Assembly: GCA_002419585.1 (NCBI GenBank)
Contig: DIGJ01000024.1
Coordinates: 62,001-126,000 of the forward strand
Length of the DNA: 64,000 bases
Direction: 5' to 3'
From: Lachnoclostridium sp. UBA5725
GTDB lineage: Bacteria; Bacillota; Clostridia; Lachnospirales; Lachnospiraceae
Below, one piece after another: positions 1 through 9,100 of the stretch. Within the stretch, counting starts at the first letter, position 1; each line of letters starts with the position of its first letter. The translations under genes and the position numbers were made by a program. Below the pieces are notes generated by a model, which saw only the letters and a program-made list of their open reading frames with translations, did not search any database and was not told where the DNA came from.

Positions 1-153
1 ACTGTATTTAAAAACAGTCTTATCTTTATCTCAATTATTTCATTCAATGATTTCAAAATTACTTTTCCATGTACACTTGTTTTAAATCTAAAGCGTACCG
101 GATAGCATTCCACCTTTCTCTACTAAACTATTATGCTTATTCTGTTAAATAAT

Positions 154-182
154 ATTTTATAAATTATTAGTCAATTTGTCAA
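154..182 (-). promoter_or_regulatory. Sigma-A type promoter reading out of the left edge
   Basis: On the minus strand TTGACA (177-182) is followed after 17 bases by TAAAAT (154-159). It lies downstream of the M56 gene and points left, so it would drive something beyond the window. No convincing start codon follows within the 150 bases left, only very short ORFs, so a long leader or an RNA is possible. Bases 1-238 hold nothing else that I can call. Confidence 0.45.
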
Positions 183-238
183 TACACCTCGCGGTACTGG
201 TGGCTGAACAATTACTATGTTTCTTATACTATATAACA

Positions 239-2482
239 TTATTCTATATGGCAATCGGAAATATCACTATCCATAGCAATCACAACAATAGCTGCAGTTC
301 CATTAGAGTGGCCTTTATCTCCTGCACTCTCAATATCCACCTTAGATAAGGTTACATTATGAATGGTTCCTCCCTCTACAAACCCGAATAAACCTATGTA
401 TTTTGCTTTCTTATCGGTTGTCGTTAAGTTACTAATTTTATAACCGTTTCCATCAAATTTACCAGTAAAGGGATGCTTCTCACTCCCAATAGCTTCCCAC
501 TCCTTTGTAAGTGTTATGTCCTTGTTAAGCATATAATTATCAGAGAGAGAATACGAACCATGTCCAATTGCTCTTAGATCCTCCTCGCTTTCAATCAAAT
601 AATACGTTTCGTTAAGTACATTTGCTGTTTTCATAAGGACTGAATCTTCCTTTGAACTATTGTTAACTTTCACTTTTATTATTCCTTTATGATTATTGAG
701 GGACAATGAGGGAGAATCCTTAACGTCACTTGCTTTTTTGGTAATGTATTGATTCCAACCTTTTGGTAATAAAATTGAATTCTTTCCATCCACGATATTG
801 AGTAGGAATTCACCAGGAGTAGGTTCTTCATTGAACTTAATCGTTCCAATCCCTTCCGTAGTGTCAACATACAGTTGGGTAAGAAGTGTATTGAGCTTAA
901 CGTTTATGATACCTTTATTTGTTTTTAACACATAGCTTCCTCTTTTAAGTTCAGAGTGTTTTAAGTTAATGATGCCTTCTTTATCGCTAACAGTCATTGG
1001 AGCATTTATTTCACATATGCTGAGATTACCTTCTATATCCTCAATACTAACATCACCATAAGCTTTATCTGGTATTTCAAGAGTAACAGAATCAAAATCT
1101 ATTAAATCGTCCGGTGAGGTAATTTTCATAGGTTTTCCTTTTATATTAATTGTTACAATATTATTGTCATTACCACTCACATCAGCACTGGCTTTGTAAC
1201 TTTTATTTGCTCTTCCTGTGTAACATAAACGAAATGTGTTAGCATCCGTGGTTTTTAAATATACGGAAGCAGCATTAATATTTATCTTGATCTTCGTTAT
1301 CTTTTCACTATTTATAGACGCTAATTGTGTATTATCAGGATGAAGCTTAAGTTGAGTTTCTGTACTCATCTTAAGCGCAGGCACGGAAGATTTCGTCACA
1401 TTTTGAAGTGGCGAGTTTTCATGTATCGTTGTGCTTGGAATCGCTGCCATTACAGTGGAACTCATTAGTGTGGAACATAAGAACAATGTTAATGTTAATA
1501 GGATCGTAAATGCAGTAGTAAGTTTGGTTTTTGATTTAAATGTCATAATTGAACTTAACCTTTCTTTTAGTAATTTGGCATCCTTATTTAAGGAAAGCGA
1601 AATACCCGTTCCTCTTGAAATCCCATTGATTTTTACAGAGGCTAGTAACGTGTTTCCATATTGTCTCTTCCCATCAGCGTCCATCTTTTTGATGATAGCT
1701 TCATCGCAAGAGAGTTCACAACTTTTATTTATTTCTTTACTTATAAAGTAAATGATAGGGTTAAACCAATGTAAACAGACTGCGATTTGTGTAATCCATT
1801 TATATATAATGTCCAAACGTTTGTAATGGATTAATTCATGCATAACGATATTACGTAATTCAAATTCCTTAATATCAGTATTCGGTAATACAATAAAAGG
1901 ACGTATGATACCTAACAACATTGGAGATACAACTTTATCACTTGTATACATATTAAGCGTTGCCTTATTACCTACCTCATTGCATACATTCCTGAAAATC
2001 CCTAATACTTCGGGGTCTTTCACAACAACTTTGTTAGCTTTCATATAACGAATAAAGCTAATGTATACTATCATCTTGTATGTAAATAAAATAAGTGCTA
2101 TTCCAATCCATAACATCCATATATTATCAATTACTATATTCCAATCATTTGGAAGTCTTGATTTTGTATGGATCGTATTTTCAATCTCCTGCGCTATTGG
2201 CTTAAAAGTGGGACTTTCAACGTTTATTGTAGGCGAATTTTGTACACTACTCGTTTTTTCTTGAACAATAATAGAATTGTCAGTATGTTGCAATTGTTTA
2301 TCCATCATTTCAACTCGTGGAGCAAAGGGAACTAACATCCTAATAATTACAATCATCCAAATATAGTATTGCCAAGTTTTACTGACCTTGTTTTTTATGA
2401 AAGGCTTTAGGGCAAATAAAACAAGTGCTAACAACAGTCCAGAAATTGATAAAGAAAGATACCTTATAAACAATTCACTCAT
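239..2482 (-). CDS. BlaR1/MecR1-like M56 sensor metallopeptidase with DUF4097-like and GLUG-like outer domain
   Basis: Membrane-embedded zinc peptidase of family M56, the signalling partner of BlaI-type repressors: ligand binding outside triggers cleavage that relieves repression. Predicted membrane helices lie near residues 5-27, 36-54, 118-145 and 318-340; the zinc motif HELIH is at 215-219 and the third ligand is probably E256 in ELSCDE. Instead of the penicillin-binding sensor of BlaR1, the C-terminal 400 residues form a beta-rich DUF4097-like region (about 390-600) followed by a GLUG-like segment (about 645-745). The start chosen is the ATG at 2482, which overlaps the stop of the upstream repressor gene as ATGA and has GGAGGCG ten bases before; an ATG 24 bases upstream lacks a ribosome site. 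The two genes form an operon. The ligand is unknown; beta-lactam sensing is not supported. Confidence 0.8.
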   Translation of the reverse strand: MSELFIRYLSLSISGLLLALVLFALKPFIKNKVSKTWQYYIWMIVIIRMLVPFAPRVEMMDKQLQHTDNSIIVQEKTSSVQNSPTINVESPTFKPIAQEIENTIHTKSRLPNDWNIVIDNIWMLWIGIALILFTYKMIVYISFIRYMKANKVVVKDPEVLGIFRNVCNEVGNKATLNMYTSDKVVSPMLLGIIRPFIVLPNTDIKEFELRNIVMHELIHYKRLDIIYKWITQIAVCLHWFNPIIYFISKEINKSCELSCDEAIIKKMDADGKRQYGNTLLASVKINGISRGTGISLSLNKDAKLLKERLSSIMTFKSKTKLTTAFTILLTLTLFLCSTLMSSTVMAAIPSTTIHENSPLQNVTKSSVPALKMSTETQLKLHPDNTQLASINSEKITKIKININAASVYLKTTDANTFRLCYTGRANKSYKASADVSGNDNNIVTINIKGKPMKITSPDDLIDFDSVTLEIPDKAYGDVSIEDIEGNLSICEINAPMTVSDKEGIINLKHSELKRGSYVLKTNKGIINVKLNTLLTQLYVDTTEGIGTIKFNEEPTPGEFLLNIVDGKNSILLPKGWNQYITKKASDVKDSPSLSLNNHKGIIKVKVNNSSKEDSVLMKTANVLNETYYLIESEEDLRAIGHGSYSLSDNYMLNKDITLTKEWEAIGSEKHPFTGKFDGNGYKISNLTTTDKKAKYIGLFGFVEGGTIHNVTLSKVDIESAGDKGHSNGTAAIVVIAMDSDISDCHIE

Positions 2483-2865
2483 TTCAATTTTTCGCCTCCA
2501 TTCCAAAACTTATTTAGTTCTGCAAAATCGTCTGAGGTCAGATAATCCTGTTGCAAGAGGGAGGAAACAAGAATTTTCGCATTTCCACTGTAGACTTTAT
2601 CTAAGAAGGATTTCGTTTGCTCTGTCATGTATTCACTTTCAGATACTAAAGCAATATACTCATTCAATCGACCTCTTTTCTTTACAATTAACATTTCTTT
2701 GTCTACGAGGCGAGAAAGAAATGTTAATACCGTATTCGTTTTCCAACTTTTATCTTGCTTATTAATTTTTGATGTAATATCAGCAAATAAAGCAGAGCCC
2801 TTATTTGACCATATAATCCTCATAATTTCAAGTTCAGAATCAGAAATTTGTTGAACGTTACCCAA
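2479..2865 (-). CDS. BlaI/MecI/CopY-family winged-helix repressor
   Basis: A 128-residue protein matching the BlaI/MecI/CopY family in length and pattern: the N-terminal winged helix begins with ISDSELEIMRIIW, runs through a recognition region ending WKTNTVLTFLSRLVDKEML, and a C-terminal dimerisation half follows. These proteins bind a dyad over their own promoter and are cleaved or released when the neighbouring M56 peptidase is activated. The start is a TTG at 2865 with a perfect GGAGGTG five bases upstream; the longer reading frame to 2937 runs into the promoter and has no ribosome site. The stop overlaps the M56 start by four bases, so translation is coupled. Confidence 0.85.
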   Translation of the reverse strand: MGNVQQISDSELEIMRIIWSNKGSALFADITSKINKQDKSWKTNTVLTFLSRLVDKEMLIVKKRGRLNEYIALVSESEYMTEQTKSFLDKVYSGNAKILVSSLLQQDYLTSDDFAELNKFWNGGEKLK

Positions 2866-2905
2866 AAAATCACCTCCATTTATACATACATATTGTAGTT
2901 GTGAA

Positions 2906-2937
2906 ATTACATTAACACGACGTAGGTGTAATGTCAA
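2906..2937 (-). promoter_or_regulatory. Promoter of the repressor-peptidase operon with overlapping dyad operator
   Basis: Minus-strand TTGACA (2932-2937), a 17-base spacer and TAATGT (2909-2914). The dyad ATTACA/TGTAAT (2906-2911 and 2927-2932) brackets the spacer and touches both hexamers. BlaI and MecI operators carry TACA/TGTA half-sites, so autorepression by the gene at 2479-2865 is likely (inference), although the half-sites here are spaced more widely than in the classical operators. A second near-dyad, TACA-TAT-TGTA, lies at 2887-2897. Confidence 0.6.
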
Positions 2938-3003
2938 GAGGTGTTTACAAATAATTACAAATAGTATAATACATATATATTATGTAACAGATTGAGTCAA
3001 TGC

Positions 3004-3031
3004 TTGACAACCCCCGTTTTCATGTTATACT
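3004..3031 (+). promoter_or_regulatory. Sigma-A promoter of queT
   Basis: TTGACA at 3004-3009, 16-base spacer, TATACT at 3026-3031 preceded by an extended TG. It stands about 50 bases upstream of the riboswitch fold and 100 bases upstream of queT. Confidence 0.65.
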
Positions 3032-3078
3032 AATAAAGTCGCAAAACCCTACAACTCAAGGCTTGCACCAATCGAATA

Positions 3079-3117
3079 GCGTCAGTTCGTAACCTTCCTG
3101 ACGTAAAACAAAACTAA
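3079..3117 (+). promoter_or_regulatory. preQ1-I-type riboswitch in the queT leader
   Basis: A stem CGTCAG/CTGACG encloses a loop with GTAACC, followed by the A-rich tail TAAAACAAAACTAA that runs directly into the AAGGAG ribosome site. This layout (one short hairpin, a pyrimidine-rich loop, an A-rich tail that folds back to form a pseudoknot) is that of the class I preQ1 aptamer; the GTAACC loop and ACAAAAC tail resemble the Thermoanaerobacter tengcongensis example. Overlap of tail and Shine-Dalgarno suggests control of translation: ligand binding would hide the ribosome site. The downstream gene is a preQ1/queuosine precursor transporter, which fits. Confidence 0.7.
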
Positions 3118-3130
3118 AGGAGAATTTAAT

Positions 3131-3622
3131 ATGAGAAACAAAAAAGTTTTATTTCTAACCCAGGCAGCTATGATCGCTGCTCTTTATGTCGTACTAACCT
3201 TTCTAGCGAATGCACTCGGACTTGCCTCCGGAGCCATTCAGGTACGATTATCCGAAATGCTGACTGTACTTCCGTACTTTACGAGTGCTGCCATTCCCGG
3301 TGTTACCATTGGATGTCTGCTCAGTAATATTTTAACTGGATGCAGTCTATTTGATATTATTTTCGGAACATTTGCAACATTACTTGGAGCCTTTGGATCT
3401 TATCTATTAAGAAAGCACAAATTCTTAGTTCCATTACCTCCGATTATCGCAAATGTTATCATTGTTCCATGGGTACTTCGCTTAAGTTATGGTGTCAAAG
3501 ATGCAATTCCATTTTTGATGTTAACCGTAGGAATTGGTGAAGTTGTTTCATGTGGTATTCTAGGTATGCTATTATTAGTTACCCTAACTAAATATAAAGA
3601 TGTTATATTTAAACAATATTAA
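3131..3622 (+). CDS. queT: QueT-type queuosine precursor (preQ1) transporter
   Basis: A 163-residue, very hydrophobic membrane protein with about five to six helices, the S-component-like QueT family (formerly COG4708) that imports a queuosine precursor for tRNA wobble modification. Family hallmarks are the opening LTQAAMIAALYVVLTF, the motif IQVRLSEMLTVLP and the glycine-rich FDIIFGTFATLLGAFGS. It has an AAAGGAG ribosome site seven bases before ATG. It is a single gene with its own promoter and a preQ1-type riboswitch, and nothing else of the queuosine pathway is in the window, consistent with salvage of precursor. The energising ECF module must be encoded elsewhere. Confidence 0.92.
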   Translation: MRNKKVLFLTQAAMIAALYVVLTFLANALGLASGAIQVRLSEMLTVLPYFTSAAIPGVTIGCLLSNILTGCSLFDIIFGTFATLLGAFGSYLLRKHKFLVPLPPIIANVIIVPWVLRLSYGVKDAIPFLMLTVGIGEVVSCGILGMLLLVTLTKYKDVIFKQY

Positions 3623-3639
3623 TAACATAAAATACGTTC

Positions 3640-3822
3640 ATATAGGTTGTTGAAAAAAATCAAAAAACTTTGTCCCAATTTACATATCGGGGTACAAATG
3701 GCATGTGCTCTAACCGAATTTATGCGATTATTTTAGTAAGACATAATGAAAATTGATAATCGCATTGAGGTTAGAGCACATGCTATTTGTGCCCCGATAT
3801 GCAAATTGAACATAACCTATAT
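3640..3822. repeat. Long palindromic element with outer terminal repeats
   Basis: Arms at 3676-3731 and 3756-3808 are complementary over about 53 bases with only a few mismatches and a 3-base bulge, separated by a 24-base loop. A further 9-base pair, ATATAGGTT at 3640-3648 against AACCTATAT at 3814-3822, encloses the structure. It sits just after queT and before the convergent TetR gene. It is much longer than a normal terminator and lacks a T-run, so a mobile palindrome (MITE or REP-like) is more likely than a simple terminator. It encodes no protein I would accept. Confidence 0.75.
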
Positions 3823-3867
3823 TTTTATAACAGCTCTTTCTTTTTACTTATACTTCAAATTCACGAA

Positions 3868-4437
3868 TTATACCACCAAGGTCTGTGGTTCTTGTTTATA
3901 CTCCAGATTAAAATTATGGGCTTTTAATGAAAAACTAACTAGAAAGCGAATTTCCTGTGGCTTTAGATTTCCTCTTTTATCAACATAATCAATCATGTGA
4001 TAAATAATACTGTTCGCTACAAAGCGTATGATTGGCTCCATTTCTTTTAAACATTTTTGTGTCGGTACTTCATAACAGGCGTTCCGCATAAGTCGTCTAA
4101 TTTGCACTTCTACGGTTGGCAGCAATGCTGCTACGATTCGACTTCGGTCTATGGCTTCTGTAACCTTCTTATAGAATAGCCGGTCTGCCTCGAGTAAGGA
4201 AAGTGTTTTATCAAACCATTCTTCAAAGCTCTCTTCTTCAATATACCCGATCTGAGAGATAAATTCACGATCACATATCCACTCCATTACATCATATACA
4301 TCTTGAAAATGATAATAGAAGCTTTGCCGCTTCATATCTAGCGCATCCATTAAGTACTGAACGGTTATCTTTCGAATCGGTTTTTCTTTCATTAGAAGCT
4401 TAAACCCAGCTGCGATTTCCTGCTTCGTATCACACAT
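3868..4437 (-). CDS. TetR-family regulator, DhaS-like
   Basis: A 189-residue regulator with an N-terminal TetR helix-turn-helix: the segment ITVQYLMDALDMKRQSFYYHF at residues 24-44 is the HTH with its typical YYHF end. The C-terminal half contains a DhaS-like pattern (FVANSIIYHMIDYV followed by a loop and FLVSFSLKAHN). DhaS-like members bind small effectors or act as co-activators for dihydroxyacetone kinase genes; no dha genes are present here. The start at 4437 has AAAGGAG eight bases upstream; a longer frame to 4509 lies inside glpP. It lies 16 bases downstream of glpP and is likely cotranscribed, pointing to glycerol or dihydroxyacetone-linked control (inference). Confidence 0.78.
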   Translation of the reverse strand: MCDTKQEIAAGFKLLMKEKPIRKITVQYLMDALDMKRQSFYYHFQDVYDVMEWICDREFISQIGYIEEESFEEWFDKTLSLLEADRLFYKKVTEAIDRSRIVAALLPTVEVQIRRLMRNACYEVPTQKCLKEMEPIIRFVANSIIYHMIDYVDKRGNLKPQEIRFLVSFSLKAHNFNLEYKQEPQTLVV

Positions 4438-4453
4438 ATTGCTACTCCTTTCC

Positions 4454-5020
4454 TTACATTTTCCAAACATCTTGGTTTGTAGTGGATATAGCGATTGCTC
4501 CCGCATCAAGAGCCATCATAACATCTTCTTTATCCGTAATTAACCCTCCCACGATTACAGGGGTTGCGCTATTCTTACAGATTTTTGATATAATCTTAGG
4601 CATAACTCCCGGTAAAATTTCAATGAAGTCTGCTTTCACTGTCCCTTGTTGCCGCTCTATACTATTGATTGCCATAGAATCAATAACAAAAAAGCGAAAA
4701 ATTGTAAACATGGACAAATCCTTACCTCGTTTAATTATATTTTGTCTGGTTGAAATTATTCCATCTGCTTTTGTGTTTTTTTGGATAAAATCAACTGCAA
4801 TCTCTTTTGAGTTCAATCCTGTAATCAAATCCATATGTACCATCACAATTTTTTCTGCCGCCTTTAACTGATCTGTAATTTGACTAATATTACAGATATC
4901 GCCAAATAGTACGAAAACTACTTTGATATCGAGTAACAGACACATCTCCAACCCTTTCCAGTCCTTTACTGCAGCGATAATTGGAGTATCCACAATTGCA
5001 TCATAAAAATTCTGGTTCAT
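4454..5020 (-). CDS. glpP: GlpP-type glycerol-3-phosphate-responsive antiterminator
   Basis: A 188-residue protein of the GlpP family, a TIM-barrel-like RNA-binding regulator that with glycerol 3-phosphate prevents termination in leaders of glycerol-uptake mRNAs. Recognisable parts are PIIAAVK near the start, VVFVLFGDICNI, VHMDLITGL, ADGIISTRQNIIK, the FIEILPGVMPKII segment and the final TPVIVGGLITDKEDVMMALDAGA phosphate-binding region. The ATG at 5020 is chosen because GAGGG lies just upstream; the frame extends further without a better site. A 36-codon ORF overlaps the start. No glpF, glpK or glpD is in the window, so its target leaders are elsewhere. Confidence 0.88.
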   Translation of the reverse strand: MNQNFYDAIVDTPIIAAVKDWKGLEMCLLLDIKVVFVLFGDICNISQITDQLKAAEKIVMVHMDLITGLNSKEIAVDFIQKNTKADGIISTRQNIIKRGKDLSMFTIFRFFVIDSMAINSIERQQGTVKADFIEILPGVMPKIISKICKNSATPVIVGGLITDKEDVMMALDAGAIAISTTNQDVWKM

Positions 5021-5111
5021 CGTATCCCTCATTCCTCGCAATCGATTTGATCAATCGAACTATTCCATCCAATGAAAAAAGTGCAAGCTTAATAAATGGT
5101 ATTTCTACCAT
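5001..5111 (-). CDS. Possible 36-residue leader peptide overlapping glpP
   Basis: A short ORF starting at ATG 5111 with AAAGGAGTG about eight bases upstream, the best ribosome site in this neighbourhood. It reads MVEIPFIKLALFSL and continues as an amphipathic, basic segment before ending at a TGA inside glpP, 20 bases past the glpP start, so the two reading frames overlap. It could couple translation into glpP or be a small membrane-associated peptide. No family is recognised; support rests only on the ribosome site and the tight overlap. Confidence 0.4.
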   Translation of the reverse strand: MVEIPFIKLALFSLDGIVRLIKSIARNEGYDEPEFL

Positions 5112-5221
5112 AAGACTCACACTCCTTTGATTCTCCCAAGTTTCAATATTATTTTATATTTTATAATTATATATTAATAGTATGCGAATAATATTAGGAC
5201 AGAACCATAAATTGTCCTCCT

Positions 5222-5944
5222 TTACTTCATCCAGTCTGCAATTGTTTCTATTGTGGTATTCCATTGCTCATCTGGTGCTATTTTCGCCGTTCCATCACCC
5301 TTTTGCTCCCCATAGTTTCCAAAATAAGCATGGTTTCCACCTTCAATTACTACTTCTTTCCATGTATTTGCATATTCTTTTGCTGCTTCATAATTCTCAC
5401 GATTTAGCACGCCATCCTCACTACCATACATGCAAAGAACAGGAAAGGTATCTGGTAATTTTTCGGTTGCATAAGCTCCAAGAAGTACTAACCCAGATAG
5501 CTCCTTCGAATGTTTTGCTGCATAGCTTGCTGCCATTGCTCCACCCAGGGAGTGACCACCAATATACCACGTATCAATTGTAGAGATTTCCTGCATGACC
5601 TCATTCGCTGCATTCATATCAAATACCGCAAGATTACAAGGCATTTTCACCAAAACACAGCAAATGCCCTTGTTCGAGAGCTCATACATCAAAGGTTCAT
5701 ACGCTTTTGCTTCTACCTTACCGCCTGGGTAAAATATAAATCCCTTACCTTTTGTTGCATCTCCATAAATCGTATAGTTATCATACTCCGCAAACAAGGA
5801 ATCCCCTCCATCGCTCATTACGGGCATTGCATAATCCAAGGCATGGTAATAATCGGACACATAAATACCAAATGCAACGCATATTGAAATTAAAAGTCCT
5901 CCCAATACTGCAAAGATTTTATGCCATATCTTCCATTTTTTCAT
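5222..5944 (-). CDS. Membrane-anchored alpha/beta hydrolase
   Basis: A 240-residue alpha/beta hydrolase of the dienelactone-hydrolase-like group. Residues 9-31 form one hydrophobic helix that acts as an uncleaved anchor or signal, placing the domain outside the cell. The nucleophile elbow is GHSLGG with S132; D177 (in GSEDGVL) and H205 (in GGNHAYFG) complete a plausible triad. The region FYPGGKVEAKAYEPLMYEL carries the oxyanion-hole glycines. The start at 5944 has AAGGAGAG nine bases upstream. The gene stands alone between glpP and the GH3 enzyme. Substrate cannot be told; an esterase or lipase-like role is a guess. Confidence 0.82.
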   Translation of the reverse strand: MKKWKIWHKIFAVLGGLLISICVAFGIYVSDYYHALDYAMPVMSDGGDSLFAEYDNYTIYGDATKGKGFIFYPGGKVEAKAYEPLMYELSNKGICCVLVKMPCNLAVFDMNAANEVMQEISTIDTWYIGGHSLGGAMAASYAAKHSKELSGLVLLGAYATEKLPDTFPVLCMYGSEDGVLNRENYEAAKEYANTWKEVVIEGGNHAYFGNYGEQKGDGTAKIAPDEQWNTTIETIADWMK

Positions 5945-6051
5945 TCTTTATACTCTCCTTTTTCACTTTACTATTATTCTATGTATATCCTCCGGCCAAT
6001 CCTATATAGAATAGACTATTTTTCGTCAATTTACAATATAAAATAGCACGA

Positions 6052-6081
6052 AAAAGCGAACCGAAAAACGGTCCGCTTTTC
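6052..6081 (-). terminator. Rho-independent terminator of the GH3 gene
   Basis: A hairpin AAAGCGGACCG/CGGTTCGCTTT with a TTTTT loop, read on the minus strand, followed by T residues, 26 bases past the GH3 stop codon. Confidence 0.75.
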
Positions 6082-6106
6082 CTATTTCTATGAATGAAGT
6101 CTTACC

Positions 6107-9100
6107 CTACTTTGTTTTTGTTACAACTCCATTTTTATTGCAGTAATACTGTTTTCCATCTAATTTAACCCATTTAGAAACAGCTAATTTTCCGCTCTTT
6201 GTTGCAACATATTTTTTGCCGTCTACTTTGATTACTTTGTTTGTTGCAAGCGCACCCGATTTTGTTGCAAAATATTTTGCTCCTTCTACTTTGATCAATT
6301 TGTTCATTACTACTTTACCAGTATTTTTGGTGGTATAATATTTTGCATCGTTTGTTTTAACGATTTTACCTGTAACAACAGCACCGGTATCACTAACGAT
6401 AAATTTTGTACCGTTTTTCGTTTCTACCATAGCAGATACAATCTTTTCACCTTTTTCATCAAGAATATATTTTGTGCCAGATTCGGTTTTAACAATTGTA
6501 TCGGTAATCTTTTGACCATCTGCTCCATAAAATGCATTATTCTTTTCGGTTGCAGTAACTATTTTTGTTGAAATATCAGTTTTAACAGTCTCAACTTTGG
6601 ATGGAACTTCAGGTGTTGTTGGTGTTGTTGGTGTTGTTGGTTGTGTTGATGGCTGTGGTGTAGTAACTACCCCTGTTGAACCTGATCCAGTACCAGGACC
6701 CCATTGAGATGCTTCAACTTTTGTTTTCAATGTCTCAAATACTTTAGTCGTCTTAATTACATTTAACATATGAATTGCAGACTTTTGAAGATCACCTAAA
6801 CGTAATGTTTTTGCGTTTAAAGGTTTCAATAAGTTATCAACATTGTTTCCAGGCATTTCGCAGTCATTTCCTGCCCACATCAATAATTTTTGTACCGTAC
6901 CATCATAAACATAACCAGTTTGTGGATCATTTGATGTTGGTACATAATATTTAGAAGCTTTATTAACTCCACCTACAGAATACCAGTCTGTCATTACAAA
7001 TCCCTTAAATCCCCATTCTGATCTAAGGATTTCTGTTAATAATCCGTAGTTTTCGAAGGTTGCAATACCATTAACCGTATTGTAAGAACTCATTACAGTC
7101 ATTGGATTTGTATGTTTTACTCCATATTCGAAGCCTTTTAAATAAATCTCTCTTGCTGCTCTCTCAGATACAACAGAGTTACTTCCCATTCGGTCTGCTT
7201 CCTGATTGTTAAAAGCAAAATGCTTAATACTTACACCAACACCTGAATTGCTTCCATCCGCTTTCGTCTGAATACCAGTGGTTTCAGCTGCACAAGTCAT
7301 ACCTGTTACCAAAGGATCTTCTGAAAAATATTCAAAGTTACGTCCGCAAAGTGGATTTCTATGAATGTTCATACCTGGTGCTAACCAAACAGTAACACCA
7401 TATTCTAACATTTCAGTCGAAATTGCACGTCCTACCTGTGTAATTACTTCTGGATCCCATGTCATAGCAAGCATGGTTCCAATTGGAAATGCTGTACAAT
7501 ATTGATAATAAACAGTTCCATCGGTTGTAAATAGTTTCGTTCCTGCACTAAGTAAAGTTCTAAATTCGGCTGCATCTGCAACTGTCTTTTTGGTATATAC
7601 GGTACCGCTCCAACCATAAGTTGCTGTATAGTAGGTTGTTGCAGAATTAAAGGTTGCATCACTTGTTACTTGTGTATATTTGATATAATCTTTTGTGATA
7701 CGGATTCCTGCAGGTCCATCGGACAATACAATATTTGGAATGTATCTTGAATTATAAAGATTACTTGTTGTTTCACCAGCTGCTCCAAAAACTGAGTCTG
7801 CCTGTGAACCAATAACTGCACTATTTGAGGTAGCCGCTTCAAGTCCTTGATAGCTTCCACCCTCTACAAGGTCAGCAAGTTCGATATTTGACATACTAGC
7901 TACTAACTGTTCTACCGTAATGCTTCCGTTTGCAACATCAACCAAAGTATATTTTGAAGATGTCTGAACCCTCGTAATTGCTTCGCCTGTAGCTGTTGTT
8001 GTCTGTCCATACTTATAGGAATCAGCAGTGGTTTCATTGCTACTCGTATAAGTTGTTGTTTCCCCCGCTTTATAAGTATGGGAAATTGGAGCCGCGAAAC
8101 TTGCACTGCTTAATGCAATTGTGCCAAGGCTTGTTACAGAAAGACCTTTGTTTACAGGTGTGATTCCTTTTCCGAAATCAGCTGTATTCTTATCCAATAC
8201 ATCAATTGCAATTGGGGTATGTGACATTATAGCGTCTGCGCTATAACTTCCTTTTTCCATGGAATCTTTGGTAAGACCAAGTTGATTTGTACATAATTCG
8301 GTTGTTACTGTACTATTTAATGTAAGCTTTGCTGCTTCAATCGTATTTCTTGAACTGTTACCTACGCGAATTGTATAGGTTCCAGCTTCTAATACGTAAG
8401 CTTCTTTGCTTTCGCTATAGCTTGACATGTCTGCTGTATCAAAGCTAATGCTTACGGATTGAGATTTTCCAGCGTCAACTGCAACCTTTTTGTATCCTGC
8501 TAATTCCTGATATGGTTTATCCAAAGTGTCAGCAGGTGCTGAGAAGTATACCTCAACTACTTCTTTGCCAGAAACAGAACCCGTATTTGAAACAGTCGCA
8601 TTTACGGTAACTTTTGATGCCGTTGCTGTAACGGAGTCTACATTGATATTAAAGTTTGTGTATGATGACCCATATCCAAATTCATAAGCAACTTTTTTAC
8701 CAAAGGTATCAAAGTAACGATATCCTACAAAAATATCATCGGTATAGATTTCTTCCATTGAATTACCATCATTTTTTGAAAAGCCCGCAGAGGATGGATA
8801 ATCCGTATAATCCACTGCCCAAGTATCAGTTAATTTACCAGATGGATTATATGTTCCATCCAATACCTGAACCAATGCTGCTCCACCGTTCATACCAGCT
8901 TGAGACATTAATAATAAAGAATCCAGCCCTGGAATCTGACCTCTGTTTAAGGCATCATCCACTGCATAATTACCTTTTCCATTGAAAAAGTTAGTATCAA
9001 TAATTCCACCAACGTTTAATACAACGATTACATTAGAAAATTTCTGTCCTAATAAGGTAAGACTATCCTTTTCATTGTCTGAAAGGTAATAATCCCCTTT

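Noticed and set aside
1..18. Small dyad at the very left edge
   Set aside because: A 5-base stem ACTGT/ACAGT with an 8-base loop can easily occur by chance.
5196..5218. Hairpin AGGACA/TGTCCT after the hydrolase gene
   Set aside because: The stem is short, the loop is long and no T-run follows, so it is not called a terminator.
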